DNA of 64,000 nt from Rhodanobacter thiooxydans. Its GTDB lineage: Bacteria; Pseudomonadota; Gammaproteobacteria; Xanthomonadales; Rhodanobacteraceae. The stretch spans positions 3,921,885 through 3,985,884 of the forward strand of contig NZ_CP088923.1 of NCBI RefSeq assembly GCF_021545845.1, read 5' to 3'. Positions within the stretch are counted from its first letter, which is position 1. Each line of letters starts with the position of its first letter. The translations under genes were made by a program, and so were the position numbers. The notes beneath the pieces were generated by a model. It made no database searches. It saw nothing but the letters and a program-made list of their open reading frames with translations, and was not told the DNA's origin. Below, piece by piece: positions 26,877 through 36,089 of the stretch.

Positions 26877-28751
26877 ATGCCCGTCCTGCGCCGATTCGCC
26901 CTCCCGCTGCTGCTGATACTGCTGTTGCTGCAAGGCTGCACGCTGTCGCGTGCGCAGATCCGCCGCGCCGACGCGATGGTCGCCGCCAGTGCCGACCGCA
27001 GCAGCAGCTGCGACCGGACCGACCATTGCGCGATCCCCTCGCCGCTGCTGGCGGCAGCCACCGAGGCGTTCGCCGCCTCCACGCCGCAGCAGCCGGTGCA
27101 CGTGGTCACCCTGCTCGACGACACCGAGCCGGCTTTGGCCGCGCGGATCAACCTGGTGCGCGCGGCACGCCGCTCGATCGACGTACAGACCTACATCTGG
27201 GACCAGGACGACGCCGGCCAGCTGATGCTGGACGAACTGGTGCGCGCGGCGCGGCGCGGCGTGCGCGTGCGCATCCTGGCCGACCAGCTGTCCTCCTTCA
27301 ACGACCCGGACCTGCTCGACCGGCTGGCGTGGGTCAGTCCGAATCTGCAGGTGCGGCTGTACAACCCCACCTTCCACAAGGCACGCACCCAGCCGCTGGA
27401 ATTCGTCGCCGGCATCCTGTGCTGCTTCATGCAGTTCAACCAGCGCATGCACAACAAGCTGCTGCTGGTCGACGACGCCATCGGCATCGCCGGCGGGCGC
27501 AACTACCAGGACCGCTACTTCAACTGGGACGACGCCTTCAACTACATCGACCGCGACGCGATGGTCGGCGGGCCGGCCGCGCTGCAGATGGCGGCCAGCT
27601 TCGAGTTGTTCTGGAACCATCCGCGCTCGCTGCCGCTGACCCACCTGCGCGACGTCAACCGGCGCATCCTGACCGAACGCGCGCCACCATCCTGGCCGGC
27701 CCCGCACTACCGCCGCCCGACGCGCGTGGCCCGGGTGCAGGAGGACGCCGAGGACCCGGCCTGGCTGCAGGCCTGGCTGGTCGATGCCTCGCTGCGGGTG
27801 GGCCAGGTGGAGTACTTCAGCGACCTGCCGGCGAAGACCGACAAGCCGGACAAGCGACGCGCGCTGGAATTCACCCACCACATCATGCACATGATCGGCG
27901 AAGCGAAACACGAGGTGCTGCTGCAGACACCGTACCTGGTGATGAGCAAGCGCGCCCAGCACATCTTTCGCACGCTGCACCGGCGCGCCGAGCCGCCGCG
28001 GGTGATCGTCTCCACCAGTTCGCTGGCCTCGACCGACGCGTTCGCGGCGTACGCGATGTCGTACAAGCACCGCAAGCGTTACCTGAAGAAATTCGGCTTC
28101 GAGGTCCACGAGCTGAAGCCGCACGCACCCAGCGCCGGTGAGGACTACGAACTGGCCAACCTCGGCATGCCCGCGACCCACCTGCCGTCGAAAGTCGCCG
28201 GCGTGCGCCCCTTCAGCGAGACGCGTTTACACCTGCTCGGCAGCCGCGGCAGCAACAATCGGCCGGCGCCGCTGCAAAGCGGAGGCATGCGCTTCGGCCT
28301 GCATGCGAAGTCGATCGTGGTCGACGACGCCTTCGCCATGGTCGGCTCGCACAACTTCGACCCGCGCTCGGACCACTACAACACCGAGTCGGGCGTGATC
28401 GTCTACGACCACGACTTCGCCGGCCAGCTCCGCCGCAGCATCCTGCGCAGCACGCAACCGGAGAACGCGTGGGTGATCGCGCCGCGGCAGCCGAAGGTGC
28501 CGATGCTGACCGACATCAACCAGGCGATCGGCTCGTTCTCCGAAAGCCTGCCATTGTTCGACCTGTGGCCGTTCCGCTACGCCACCAGCTACGACCTCAA
28601 GCCCGGCTGCCAGCCGCTGCGCGCCACCGACCCGAACTTCTACGCCTGCTACGAACCGGTCGGCGACTTCCCCGACGTGGCGCTGTCGCCAAAGCTGATC
28701 ATCACGCGGCTGATCACCGCGTTCGGGGTGGGCGCCAAGGGCATCCTGTGA
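26877..28751 (+). CDS. phospholipase D family lipoprotein (cardiolipin synthase ClsC-like)
   Basis: A 624-aa protein with two complete HKD motifs: H192-N-K194-L-L-L-V-D199 and H476-A-K478-S-I-V-V-D483, so both half sites appear active. The N-terminus (LLLILLLLQGCTLS) is a lipoprotein signal with a lipobox LQGC. It resembles ClsC (YmdC), which joins phosphatidylglycerol and phosphatidylethanolamine into cardiolipin. Start at ATG 26877; an upstream in-frame start (26823) would place extra residues before the signal. Exact substrate is inferred. Confidence 0.88.
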   Translation: MPVLRRFALPLLLILLLLQGCTLSRAQIRRADAMVAASADRSSSCDRTDHCAIPSPLLAAATEAFAASTPQQPVHVVTLLDDTEPALAARINLVRAARRSIDVQTYIWDQDDAGQLMLDELVRAARRGVRVRILADQLSSFNDPDLLDRLAWVSPNLQVRLYNPTFHKARTQPLEFVAGILCCFMQFNQRMHNKLLLVDDAIGIAGGRNYQDRYFNWDDAFNYIDRDAMVGGPAALQMAASFELFWNHPRSLPLTHLRDVNRRILTERAPPSWPAPHYRRPTRVARVQEDAEDPAWLQAWLVDASLRVGQVEYFSDLPAKTDKPDKRRALEFTHHIMHMIGEAKHEVLLQTPYLVMSKRAQHIFRTLHRRAEPPRVIVSTSSLASTDAFAAYAMSYKHRKRYLKKFGFEVHELKPHAPSAGEDYELANLGMPATHLPSKVAGVRPFSETRLHLLGSRGSNNRPAPLQSGGMRFGLHAKSIVVDDAFAMVGSHNFDPRSDHYNTESGVIVYDHDFAGQLRRSILRSTQPENAWVIAPRQPKVPMLTDINQAIGSFSESLPLFDLWPFRYATSYDLKPGCQPLRATDPNFYACYEPVGDFPDVALSPKLIITRLITAFGVGAKGIL

Positions 28752-28820
28752 GGGCCGCTCATTACCGTGCGCTCTGTTCCACCGAGATCACTTTCTCCAC
28801 CTGTTGCGTTGTTTGAAGCA

Positions 28821-29540
28821 AAGCCAAGAGCTTTCGTGCGCCTTCGGCGCGCGAGTCACTTTCTTTCGCTTGCCCGAGAGAAAGTAACCAAAGAGAGGGG
28901 CACCCCGCTTCCGCGCCTTGCGGGCATCGGGCAACCGCTCCTGCGTTGCCTCCACTCCGGCATCCATGCCGTCGCCTGCCCTGACGACAAACTGGTTCGC
29001 ATCCATGCGAACCACCCTTCGGGCTTTTCCTCCGCCCGCCCGCCGCTGCAGAGGGGACCCCGGGTAGAGCAGCGCGCATCCTGCGCGCACTCTTCAGAAG
29101 AGCCGGATCAAAAACAGAGGAGAAGCCACAGCAAAGCGTCGCTTTGCTGTGGCTGTGGCTGTGGCTGTAGCTGTTGCTTTTCAGCTTCATCACCGAGTGC
29201 GGGCCAGGATGGCCCGCTGCTCTACCCGGGGTCCCTTGCGCGGCGGTGAGGCGGGGTCGACAGGCCGCGCAGCGGGAGTCGACAGGGATGTCGGCTCCTT
29301 TTCGCCAGGGCAGGATGCCCTGTCGAAAAGCCCGGCCCCGGCTCACGGACTTGTTGGGCAGGATGCCCAACAAGCGCCAAGCGGGGTGGCCTTATCTCTT
29401 TGGTTACTTTCTCTTTACTCCGGACATCCTGCCCTTCGCCCTTCGGGCCAGCTTCGCTGTTCGCGCACGCATCCTGCGTACGCGTGGCCACGCAAAGAGA
29501 AAGTAACTCGGGCGCCGGAGGCGCACGAAAGCCCTTGCCT
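28821..29540. repeat. large palindromic non-coding element (about 0.7 kb)
   Basis: The 923 bases between the phospholipase gene and the TonB-like gene contain no supported gene but a nested inverted repeat. Outer arms: CTTTCGTGCGCC (from 28831) versus GGCGCACGAAAG (ending near 29532). Next: AAAGTAACCAAAGAGA (28881-28896) versus its exact inverse (29395-29410). Inner: a perfect 21-base pair of arms at 29054-29074 and 29215-29235 around ACCCCGGGTAGAGCAG. Centre: a 14-bp hairpin AGCCACAGCAAAGC (29124-29137 / 29141-29154) followed by a run of CTGTGG hexamers. I recall elements with these modules from Xanthomonadales; no transposase is present, so if mobile it would need a partner. Confidence 0.8.
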
Positions 29541-29574
29541 CTGATGCTTCTCGCTTTGAATGCAGCAAGCGCAA

Positions 29575-29603
29575 GAGCATCGCGCACAAGGTGCGCTCCT
29601 ACA
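29575..29603. repeat. REP half-element (TAGGAGCGCACC family)
   Basis: GAGCATCGCGCACAAGGTGC followed by GCTCCTACA is one arm of the REP found complete at 35400, 55431 and 59425, with one base difference in the CAGGG block. The opposite arm is missing here, so this is a solitary or decayed copy. Confidence 0.75.
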
Positions 29604-29674
29604 GGTGCACGTGAACGAAAGCTCTTCGCTCTGGAACGACAAAACACAAAGCACCAACGCGCTGGGACAAAACC

Positions 29675-30226
29675 CTACGGCAACTGCGCGACGCGGTTGC
29701 CCTGCGAGGTGAAGCGCATCGGCAGCTCGCCGCTGAGCCCATCGGGATGATCCGGCGGCACCGCGAAGCGCCAGTCGCGCACGCTGCGCAGGGCGTGCTG
29801 GTCGAGCACCGGGTCGCCGCTGGATTCGGCGAGGCCGGCGGCGCTGACCCGGCCGTTACCGTCGATGTCAACGTGCAGCAGCACGCGACCGTCGAGATGG
29901 CCGCGCAGCTCATCCCACGATTGCGAGGTGTCGGCGGGGGTGGCCAGCGGCACCAGCTCGGGCGCGGGTGCGGCGATGGCGGCCTGGGCTTCGTCGGCGA
30001 CCACCACCGGCGGCAGCATGCGCCTCGCAGGCGCCAGGCGCGGCGAGCGGCGCGACCGATGCGGTGATGGGCCGGCGCGCATCGCGGTCGGCGTGTCGAC
30101 CTGCACGACATAGCGCGCCGGCGGGCCGGGCCAGACGCTGGTCTGCTCGCTGAGCCAGCCGGTACCGGCGACGCCGGCGGCCAGCGCGAGCAGGCTGAGC
30201 GTGGTGGTGGTGCGCAGGCGGAACAT
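29675..30226 (-). CDS. TonB C-terminal-like (energy transducer family) protein
   Basis: A 183-aa protein with an N-terminal membrane anchor or uncleaved signal (TTTLSLLALAAGVAGTGWL), a proline/alanine-rich middle, and a C-terminal domain of about 80 residues (HLDGRVLLHVDIDGNGRVSAAGLAESSGDPVLDQHALRSV in part) with the fold signature of the TonB C-terminus. Such proteins transmit proton-motive energy to outer-membrane receptors or are stand-alone domain proteins. The proline-rich span is short for a periplasm-crossing TonB, so it may be an atypical member. Confidence 0.75.
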   Translation of the reverse strand: MFRLRTTTTLSLLALAAGVAGTGWLSEQTSVWPGPPARYVVQVDTPTAMRAGPSPHRSRRSPRLAPARRMLPPVVVADEAQAAIAAPAPELVPLATPADTSQSWDELRGHLDGRVLLHVDIDGNGRVSAAGLAESSGDPVLDQHALRSVRDWRFAVPPDHPDGLSGELPMRFTSQGNRVAQLP

Positions 30227-30278
30227 GGCGGTCTTTATGCGCCCCGCAGGGCGAATCGCGGCTGAAGCTGCTGCCCGG

Positions 30279-31562
30279 TCACCGCTCGAGGATCGCGGTG
30301 ACGCCCATGCCGCCGGCGGTGCAGATCGAGATCAGGCCGCGGCCGGAGCCCCTCTGTTCCAGCAGCTTGGCCAGTGTGGCGATGATCCGCGCGCCGGTGG
30401 CGGCGAACGGGTGGCCGACGGCGAGGCTGGAACCGTGCACGTTGAGCTTGGCCGGGTCGATCGCGCCGAGCGGCGCGTCCAGGCCGAGCCGATTCTTGCA
30501 GTAGTCGGCCGATTCCCACGCGCGCAGCGTGCACAGCACCTGCGCCGCGAACGCCTCGTGGATCTCGTAGTAGTCGAAGTCCTGCAGGCGCAGGCCATGA
30601 CGCGCCAGCAGGCGCGGCACCGCGATGGTCGGCGCCATCAGCAGGCCCTCACCGTGCACGAAGTCCACCGCGGCGACCTCGGCGTCGCGCAGGTACGCCT
30701 GGATCTTCAGGCCGCGCTGCGCCGCCCACGCCTCGCTGGCCAGCAGCACTGCGGCGGCGCCGTCGGACAGGCCAGTGGAGTTGCCGGCAGTGAGCGTGCC
30801 GTGGCCGGAGGTCTTGTCGAACGCGGGCTTCAGCGCGGCCAGCTTCTCCATGCTCGAATCCGGGCGCAGGAAGCCGTCGCGCTTGAGCCCGCGGAACGGC
30901 ACCAGCAGGTCCTCGAAGAAACCGGCGTCGTACGCGGCGGCCAGCTTGCGGTGGCTGTCCAGCGCCAGCTGGTCCTGCGCCTCGCGAGTGACGTGCCATT
31001 CCTTCGCCATCTGCTCGCAATGGTCGCCCATCGACTTGCCGGTGCGCGGCTCGGCCACGCCGGGGAACGACGGCTTCAGTTCGCCGAGCGAGAAGCCGCG
31101 CAGCGCGACGCGCAGCTTGTCCAGCGGGGTCCTGGCGCGGTTCATCGCCAGCAGGCGCTTGCGCAGGCGGGCGCCATAGACGATCGGTACGTCGGAGGTG
31201 GTGTCCGAGCCGCCGGCGACGCCGGCCTCGATCTGCCCGGCGGCGATCTTGTTGGCGATGATGATGGCGTTGTCGAGCGAAGTGCCGCAGGCGCGCGCGG
31301 TGGTGATGCCCGGCGTGGTCGGCGCCAAGCCGGAACTGAGCAGCGCCTCGCGCGCCAGGTTCCAGTCGGAGGAGTGCTTGATCACCGCGCCCATCACCAC
31401 CTCGCCCAGCTCCACGCCGTGCAGGCCGAAGCGCTCGACCAGGGTGCCGAGCACTTTCACCGACATGCCGAAGTTGCCGACGTCGGCGTAGGCGGTGTTG
31501 TTGCGACAGAACGGAATGCGCACGCCGCCGATCACCCCGACGCGCTTTTGCGTGTTTTCCAT
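30279..31562 (-). CDS. acetyl-CoA C-acyltransferase (thiolase, FadI-like)
   Basis: A 427-aa thiolase that cleaves 3-ketoacyl-CoA or condenses acyl-CoAs. Visible motifs are the nucleophile C92 in ARACGTSLDNAI, NVHGSSLAVGHPFAATG, the HEAFAAQ His, and the C-terminal CTAGGMG Cys. Length and sequence are closest to the FadI / mitochondrial trifunctional beta subunit type rather than the 390-aa PhaA type. The start at ATG 31560-31562 (MENTQKRVGVIGGVRIPFC) fits the family. No fadJ partner is next to it. Confidence 0.9.
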   Translation of the reverse strand: MENTQKRVGVIGGVRIPFCRNNTAYADVGNFGMSVKVLGTLVERFGLHGVELGEVVMGAVIKHSSDWNLAREALLSSGLAPTTPGITTARACGTSLDNAIIIANKIAAGQIEAGVAGGSDTTSDVPIVYGARLRKRLLAMNRARTPLDKLRVALRGFSLGELKPSFPGVAEPRTGKSMGDHCEQMAKEWHVTREAQDQLALDSHRKLAAAYDAGFFEDLLVPFRGLKRDGFLRPDSSMEKLAALKPAFDKTSGHGTLTAGNSTGLSDGAAAVLLASEAWAAQRGLKIQAYLRDAEVAAVDFVHGEGLLMAPTIAVPRLLARHGLRLQDFDYYEIHEAFAAQVLCTLRAWESADYCKNRLGLDAPLGAIDPAKLNVHGSSLAVGHPFAATGARIIATLAKLLEQRGSGRGLISICTAGGMGVTAILER

Positions 31563-31636
31563 GCTCAGGACAGTCCACCACTCAAGTTTGTCAAGGCTAA
31601 CCCGCCATGCCCCGCGGCGAAAGCCCAAATCGCTGA

Positions 31637-32821
31637 ATGGTAGAATCCCGTCTCTTCGTCTTCTTGCGGACCTCGCCGGTGGAAACCAAAACGCTGCTCG
31701 CGCTGCCCATCGTGCTGGCGCTGGAACCGGCCGCGGGCGAGCCGGCGGCGCGGATGAGCTTCACCCGCGACGAAGCTGCCGAGCTGGCCGCGCTGGTCGC
31801 CACCGACCTGCACGGGCTGGTGCCGCAGGTGGACGCCGCGCGGCTGGCGCTGGCCGCCGCGCTGTTCGACCAGGTCGAACTGCTGCGGCCGGGCTTCCCG
31901 GTGTGGAGCACGCTGGAGGATCTGGCGCGACGCGTGCCACGCGGCCATCTGGAGAACGTGGTGGCGTTCGGCACCCACGAGGGGCACATGCCGGCGCCGG
32001 CGCTGGAGCCGTCGTCGGCCTATGCCGATGGCCCGATGCGGCTGCTGCCGATGAGCCTGCTGGTGGCGGCGGAGCAGGCTGAGGAGCTGTCCGAGCAGTT
32101 GGAGGTGCAGCTGGTCGGCCGCGGCGAGATGGGCACGCATACCGCCGACTGGCTGATGCGCGCGCTCGGCATCCAGCTGGAGCATGCACGCTACTTCAGC
32201 CGCAACGACCTGCTCGCGCTGACCTGCGTGCAGTACGAGCACGTCAACCTGGCGCCGCTGTGGGCGCTGCTGGAGGTAGCGCTGCTCACGCCCGACCACG
32301 AGGAAGCGACCATGAGCGCGCGCGGGCTGCCCCTGCGCTACGCCGGCGGCAGGGTGCTGGCGCAGTCGCCGTCGCAGTGGCTGGCCACGCAGACCGGCGG
32401 TGACGCCGGACAGCGCGCGCACGACTTCGCCGGCATCGTGTTCGAGCTGCGCCAGTACGCCGCGCTGCTCGATGCGCACCATGTGCCGCTGCAGCTGTCG
32501 CCCGAGCTGGCGGCGGACACGGCGGTCGACGGCTGCCTGCTGGAAACCCTGGCCGCGGTCGAACCGGGCTACGACCCGCCGACGCTGTTCGCGCACGAGG
32601 CGCCCGGCCTCGGCGTGGTGGCGGTCAGCGTGGTCCAGCGCGGCGACGGCGGAAAGGCGCGCGCGCTGGCGCACGGTTATCCGCTGCGACCGCAGGCACT
32701 CGGCCCGCTGCTGGCGCAACTGACCGACCGTTACGGCATCGTCGCCGAACTGCATGCATCCGGCCGCATCGTGCTGGACGCCGACGGCCGGCTCGGCGCC
32801 CCGGCGACGCTCCTGCACTGA
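31637..32821 (+). CDS. conserved protein of unknown function
   Basis: A protein of 394 aa (if started at ATG 31637) not matched to a characterised family. It has no signal peptide or membrane segment and shows two alanine/leucine-rich halves. An in-frame GTG at 31679 (VETKTLLALPIVLALEPA) is an attractive alternative start, because TAGAAT at 31641-31646 just after the first ATG resembles a -10 element. It is divergent from the thiolase gene with a 74-base gap. Long coding length and consistent codon use indicate a real gene. Confidence 0.65.
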   Translation: MVESRLFVFLRTSPVETKTLLALPIVLALEPAAGEPAARMSFTRDEAAELAALVATDLHGLVPQVDAARLALAAALFDQVELLRPGFPVWSTLEDLARRVPRGHLENVVAFGTHEGHMPAPALEPSSAYADGPMRLLPMSLLVAAEQAEELSEQLEVQLVGRGEMGTHTADWLMRALGIQLEHARYFSRNDLLALTCVQYEHVNLAPLWALLEVALLTPDHEEATMSARGLPLRYAGGRVLAQSPSQWLATQTGGDAGQRAHDFAGIVFELRQYAALLDAHHVPLQLSPELAADTAVDGCLLETLAAVEPGYDPPTLFAHEAPGLGVVAVSVVQRGDGGKARALAHGYPLRPQALGPLLAQLTDRYGIVAELHASGRIVLDADGRLGAPATLLH

Positions 32822-32904
32822 ACTTCCGCGCGACCGGCTCTGGGCAGCGGCGAAAACTCGGCGCATGATGCAAGGGCGCCGCCAGGGGGCGCCCTGCTGA
32901 CGGA

Positions 32905-35403
32905 ATGACCATGCGGCCGCACGAGCCTGCCGAGGTATCGCCATCGCTACCCGGGGAAGCCGACTGGTCGGCGCGGGTCGCGCACGGCGCGCCCGTGCTG
33001 CTGGCCTACCTCGATCTGGAACAGCGCTTCCGCTTCGTCAACGACACCCACCGCCGCTGGCTCGGCGTCGATCCGCAGCAACTGATCGGCCAGCTCCTGG
33101 TCGACGTGGTCGGCCGGCGCAACCACGCGCTGGCCAAGACGGCGCTGGCGCGCGCCTACGCCGGGCAGATGGCCAGCTACGAGGGCGAGCTGCACGACGG
33201 CAGTCGGCGGCGCTACGCGCACGGCAACTTCCAGCCCGACTTCGACGCCGGGGGCCGCGTCTGCGGCATCTTCACCGCGCTGGTCGACATCACCGAGCGG
33301 CACGACCTGGAACTCAAGCTGCACGAGAGCGAGCAGCGCTTCTTCGGCGCGTTCCAGCACGCCGCGATCGGCATGGCGCTGGTCGCACCGGACAGCCGCT
33401 GGCTGCGGGTCAACGCGGCGCTTTGCGCGATGCTCGGCTACCGCGAGGACGAGTTCCTGTCACGCAAGACGCGCGACATCACCCACCCCGACGACGTCGC
33501 GACCAGCGACATGCGGCATGCACAGATGCTGGAAGGCGAGCTGGAATCGTGCCATCTGGAGAAGCGGTATTTCCACCGGAATGGCAGCCTGGTACACGCG
33601 CAGCTCAGCGTGTCCCTGGTGCGCGACGACGATGGCAGTCCGCGTTATTTCGTCGTGCAGATCCAGGACATCAGCCAGCGCAAGGCGTTCGAGGACGCGC
33701 TGCACCGCGAGCGCGAACTGGCCGAGGTCACCCTGCGCTCGATCGGCGACGCGGTGATCACCACCGACCCGCAGCTGTGCATCACCTCGCTCAACCCGAT
33801 CGCCGAGGCGATGACCGGCTGGAGCGGGCTGGAGGCGCAGGGCCGGCCGATCGAGGAGATCTTCCAGCTGTTCGACGCCCGCAGCGGCCATGCCGTGGCG
33901 AATCCGCTGCGCGCGGCGATCAGCCACAACACCATCGTCGACCTGGCCGGCCGCACCCTGCTGCGCCACCGCCACGGCTTCGACACGCCGGTGGAGGACT
34001 CCTCCGCGCCGATCCACGACAACGCCGGCAACGTGATCGGCGGCGTACTGGTGTTCCACGACGTCAGCGAGACCCGCGCGCTGGCGCTGAAGATGATCCA
34101 CCTCACCCAGCACGACACGCTCACCGGCCTGCCCAACCGCAGCCAGCTGCACGAGCACATCGGCCAGGCGATCGCCACCGCCAACCGACGCCAGCAGCGC
34201 GCCGCGCTGCTCTACGCCGACATCGACAACTTCAAGCAGGTCAACGAGCTGCACGGCCACGCCGCCGGCGACCGGGTACTGCGCGCGTTCGCGGCCCAGC
34301 TGCAGCGCTGCCTGTCCGGCGACGACCTGCTGAGCCGTTACGGCGGCGACGAGTTCGTGGTGGTGCTGCCGCACCTGGAGAGCGTCGGCGACGCGGCCAG
34401 CCTGGGCCAGCGGTTGATCAACCACGGCGAGCAGACCCGCGTCGACGGCCTGGCCGAGCTTGGCCTGCGGCTCAGCATCGGCATCAGCGTATACCCGGAC
34501 GACGCGATCGAGCCGGACGGCCTGCTGCAGCATGCGGAGACCGCGCTGGTCGCGGTGAAGGCGCAGGGCCGGCACGGCTACCGCTTCTTCACCGCGTCGA
34601 TGAACGAGCGCACGCAGGCGCGGCGACGGATCGAGACCGCGTTGCGCCAGGCGCTGCCGCGGCACGAGCTGGAGCTGTACTACCAGCCCAAGGTGGACGT
34701 GCACAGCGGCCGCATCGTCGGCGCCGAGGCGCTGCTGCGCTGGCAGGCGAACGGACGCGAGCTGTACCAGCCGGACCAGTTCGTGCCGGTCGCCGAGGAC
34801 AGCGGGCTGATCCTGCCGATCGGCGCCTGGGCGTTGCGCCGTGCCTGCCGGCAGGCACGGGCATGGCAGGACCTCGGCCACGCCATCGCGGTCTCGGTGA
34901 ACGTGTCGCCGCTGCAGTTCCAGCACCCCGAGTTCTACCACTGGCTGGACGAGGTGCTGGTGGAAAGCGGCCTGGCGCCCGGCCTGCTCGAGCTGGAATT
35001 GACCGAGCGCATGGTGATGTCCGGCGGCGACGCCACCACCGGCCTGCTGCAGCGGATCAAGCGGCGTGGCGTGCGGCTGTCGCTGGACGATTTCGGCACC
35101 GGCTACTGCAGCCTGTCGTACCTGAAGCACTTCCCGATCGACACGCTGAAGATCGACCGCGTGTTCGTGCGCGACCTCGCCAGCGACCGCGACACCGCCA
35201 CCATCACCAGCGCGATCATCGCAATGGCGCGCAGCCTCAACAAGGAGGTGGTGGCCGAGGGCGTGGAGACGCACGCGCAGGTGGCGTTCCTGCGCCAGGC
35301 CGGCTGTTCGCAGCTGCAGGGCTTCCTGTTCGGCGCGGCATTACCGGCGGCAGAGTTCCAGGCGCTGCTTACCGGAGCCTCCACCCCCACGCCTGACCTG
35401 TAG
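32905..35403 (+). CDS. PAS-PAS-PAS-GGDEF-EAL protein (cyclic di-GMP turnover)
   Basis: An 832-aa cytoplasmic signalling protein: three PAS domains (about 25-130, 145-265, 275-395), a GGDEF domain (about 405-565) with intact YGGDEF, and an EAL domain (about 580-825) with EALLRW, ELTERM, DDFGTGYCSL and LKIDRVF, so both diguanylate cyclase and phosphodiesterase sites look complete. No membrane segment is present, so it senses an internal or diffusible cue. The TAG stop codon is formed by the first bases of a REP element. Confidence 0.95.
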   Translation: MTMRPHEPAEVSPSLPGEADWSARVAHGAPVLLAYLDLEQRFRFVNDTHRRWLGVDPQQLIGQLLVDVVGRRNHALAKTALARAYAGQMASYEGELHDGSRRRYAHGNFQPDFDAGGRVCGIFTALVDITERHDLELKLHESEQRFFGAFQHAAIGMALVAPDSRWLRVNAALCAMLGYREDEFLSRKTRDITHPDDVATSDMRHAQMLEGELESCHLEKRYFHRNGSLVHAQLSVSLVRDDDGSPRYFVVQIQDISQRKAFEDALHRERELAEVTLRSIGDAVITTDPQLCITSLNPIAEAMTGWSGLEAQGRPIEEIFQLFDARSGHAVANPLRAAISHNTIVDLAGRTLLRHRHGFDTPVEDSSAPIHDNAGNVIGGVLVFHDVSETRALALKMIHLTQHDTLTGLPNRSQLHEHIGQAIATANRRQQRAALLYADIDNFKQVNELHGHAAGDRVLRAFAAQLQRCLSGDDLLSRYGGDEFVVVLPHLESVGDAASLGQRLINHGEQTRVDGLAELGLRLSIGISVYPDDAIEPDGLLQHAETALVAVKAQGRHGYRFFTASMNERTQARRRIETALRQALPRHELELYYQPKVDVHSGRIVGAEALLRWQANGRELYQPDQFVPVAEDSGLILPIGAWALRRACRQARAWQDLGHAIAVSVNVSPLQFQHPEFYHWLDEVLVESGLAPGLLELELTERMVMSGGDATTGLLQRIKRRGVRLSLDDFGTGYCSLSYLKHFPIDTLKIDRVFVRDLASDRDTATITSAIIAMARSLNKEVVAEGVETHAQVAFLRQAGCSQLQGFLFGAALPAAEFQALLTGASTPTPDL

Positions 35404-35471
35404 GAGCGCACCCTGTGCGCGATGCTCTTCGTCACGAAATGAAGAGCATCGCGCACAGGGTGCGCTCCTAC
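35400..35471. repeat. REP element between two convergent genes
   Basis: A palindrome with arms GTAGGAGCGCACCCTGTGCG and its inverse CGCACAGGGTGCGCTCCTAC (the arms also include ATGCTCTTC/GAAGAGCATC), joined by a short spacer. Both ends supply stop codons: TAG of the GGDEF-EAL gene (35401-35403) and, on the other strand, TAG of the acetyltransferase (35468-35470). It may also act as a bidirectional transcription barrier. Confidence 0.9.
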
Positions 35472-35932
35472 AAAACCGGTACCGCCAGCGGCGCCTCGTA
35501 CATGAAGTAGTGGCAGCGCTGCATGCCGAGTCCCTCGTAGGTCGCCTGCGCGCGGCCGTTCTCGGTTTCCACGTACAGCCGCAGGCCGACCGCGCCGGCC
35601 GCCGCGGCGCGCCGCGCAACCTCGGCATACAGCGCGCGGAACGCGCCCACGCGGCGCGCGGCCGGCACCACGTAGACGCTCTGGATCCACCAGAAATCGC
35701 CGTTGCGCCAGTCGCTCCATTCGTAGGTCACCAGTAGGCAGCCGACCGCCGCACCATCGTGCTCGGCCACCAGGTAGAAACCGCGCCGCGGCTGCTCGAA
35801 CACGCCGCGCACGCCGCGTTCCAGCGTCGCGCCGTCGAGTCGCTTGCGCTCGGTCTCCCACGCCATCGCCGCGTTCCAGGCGGCCAGTGCGGGAACGTCG
35901 GCAGGCGTGGCGGCGCGAATCTGCAGCGGCAT
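35468..35932 (-). CDS. GNAT family N-acetyltransferase
   Basis: A 154-aa acetyltransferase with the GNAT order of elements: N-terminal IRAATPADVPALAAWNAAM, central GCLLVTYEWSDWRNGDFWWIQSVYVVPAARRVG with an acetyl-CoA loop, and the C-terminal LYVETENGRAQATYEGLGM. Length is typical. It probably acetylates a small molecule or amino group, but the substrate cannot be deduced. Its stop codon lies within the REP element. Confidence 0.85.
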   Translation of the reverse strand: MPLQIRAATPADVPALAAWNAAMAWETERKRLDGATLERGVRGVFEQPRRGFYLVAEHDGAAVGCLLVTYEWSDWRNGDFWWIQSVYVVPAARRVGAFRALYAEVARRAAAAGAVGLRLYVETENGRAQATYEGLGMQRCHYFMYEAPLAVPVL

Positions 35933-36089
35933 GGGCGGGCTCCTTCGGGCGGGTGCCCATCCTAGCGCGCGCCATCTTCACATGCCGACGCCTAGGGTAG
36001 GGCGGGCCGGCGGTCGCAGCCCGCGCACGGGCTCCCGCCCGCACCCGTCCGCACGAACGCCTCGCGGCCGCGAGGCCAAGGAAAACGTT

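Noticed and set aside
29146..29170. Short CTGTGG tandem run considered as a CRISPR or satellite array
   Set aside because: The unit is only six bases with few copies, and there are no spacers; it is part of the palindrome centre.
28762..29373. Open frames of about 100-200 codons in the large palindromic element
   Set aside because: They run through the inverted repeats in several frames, have low-complexity sequence (Ser-His runs) and no ribosome site, so the element is better treated as non-coding.
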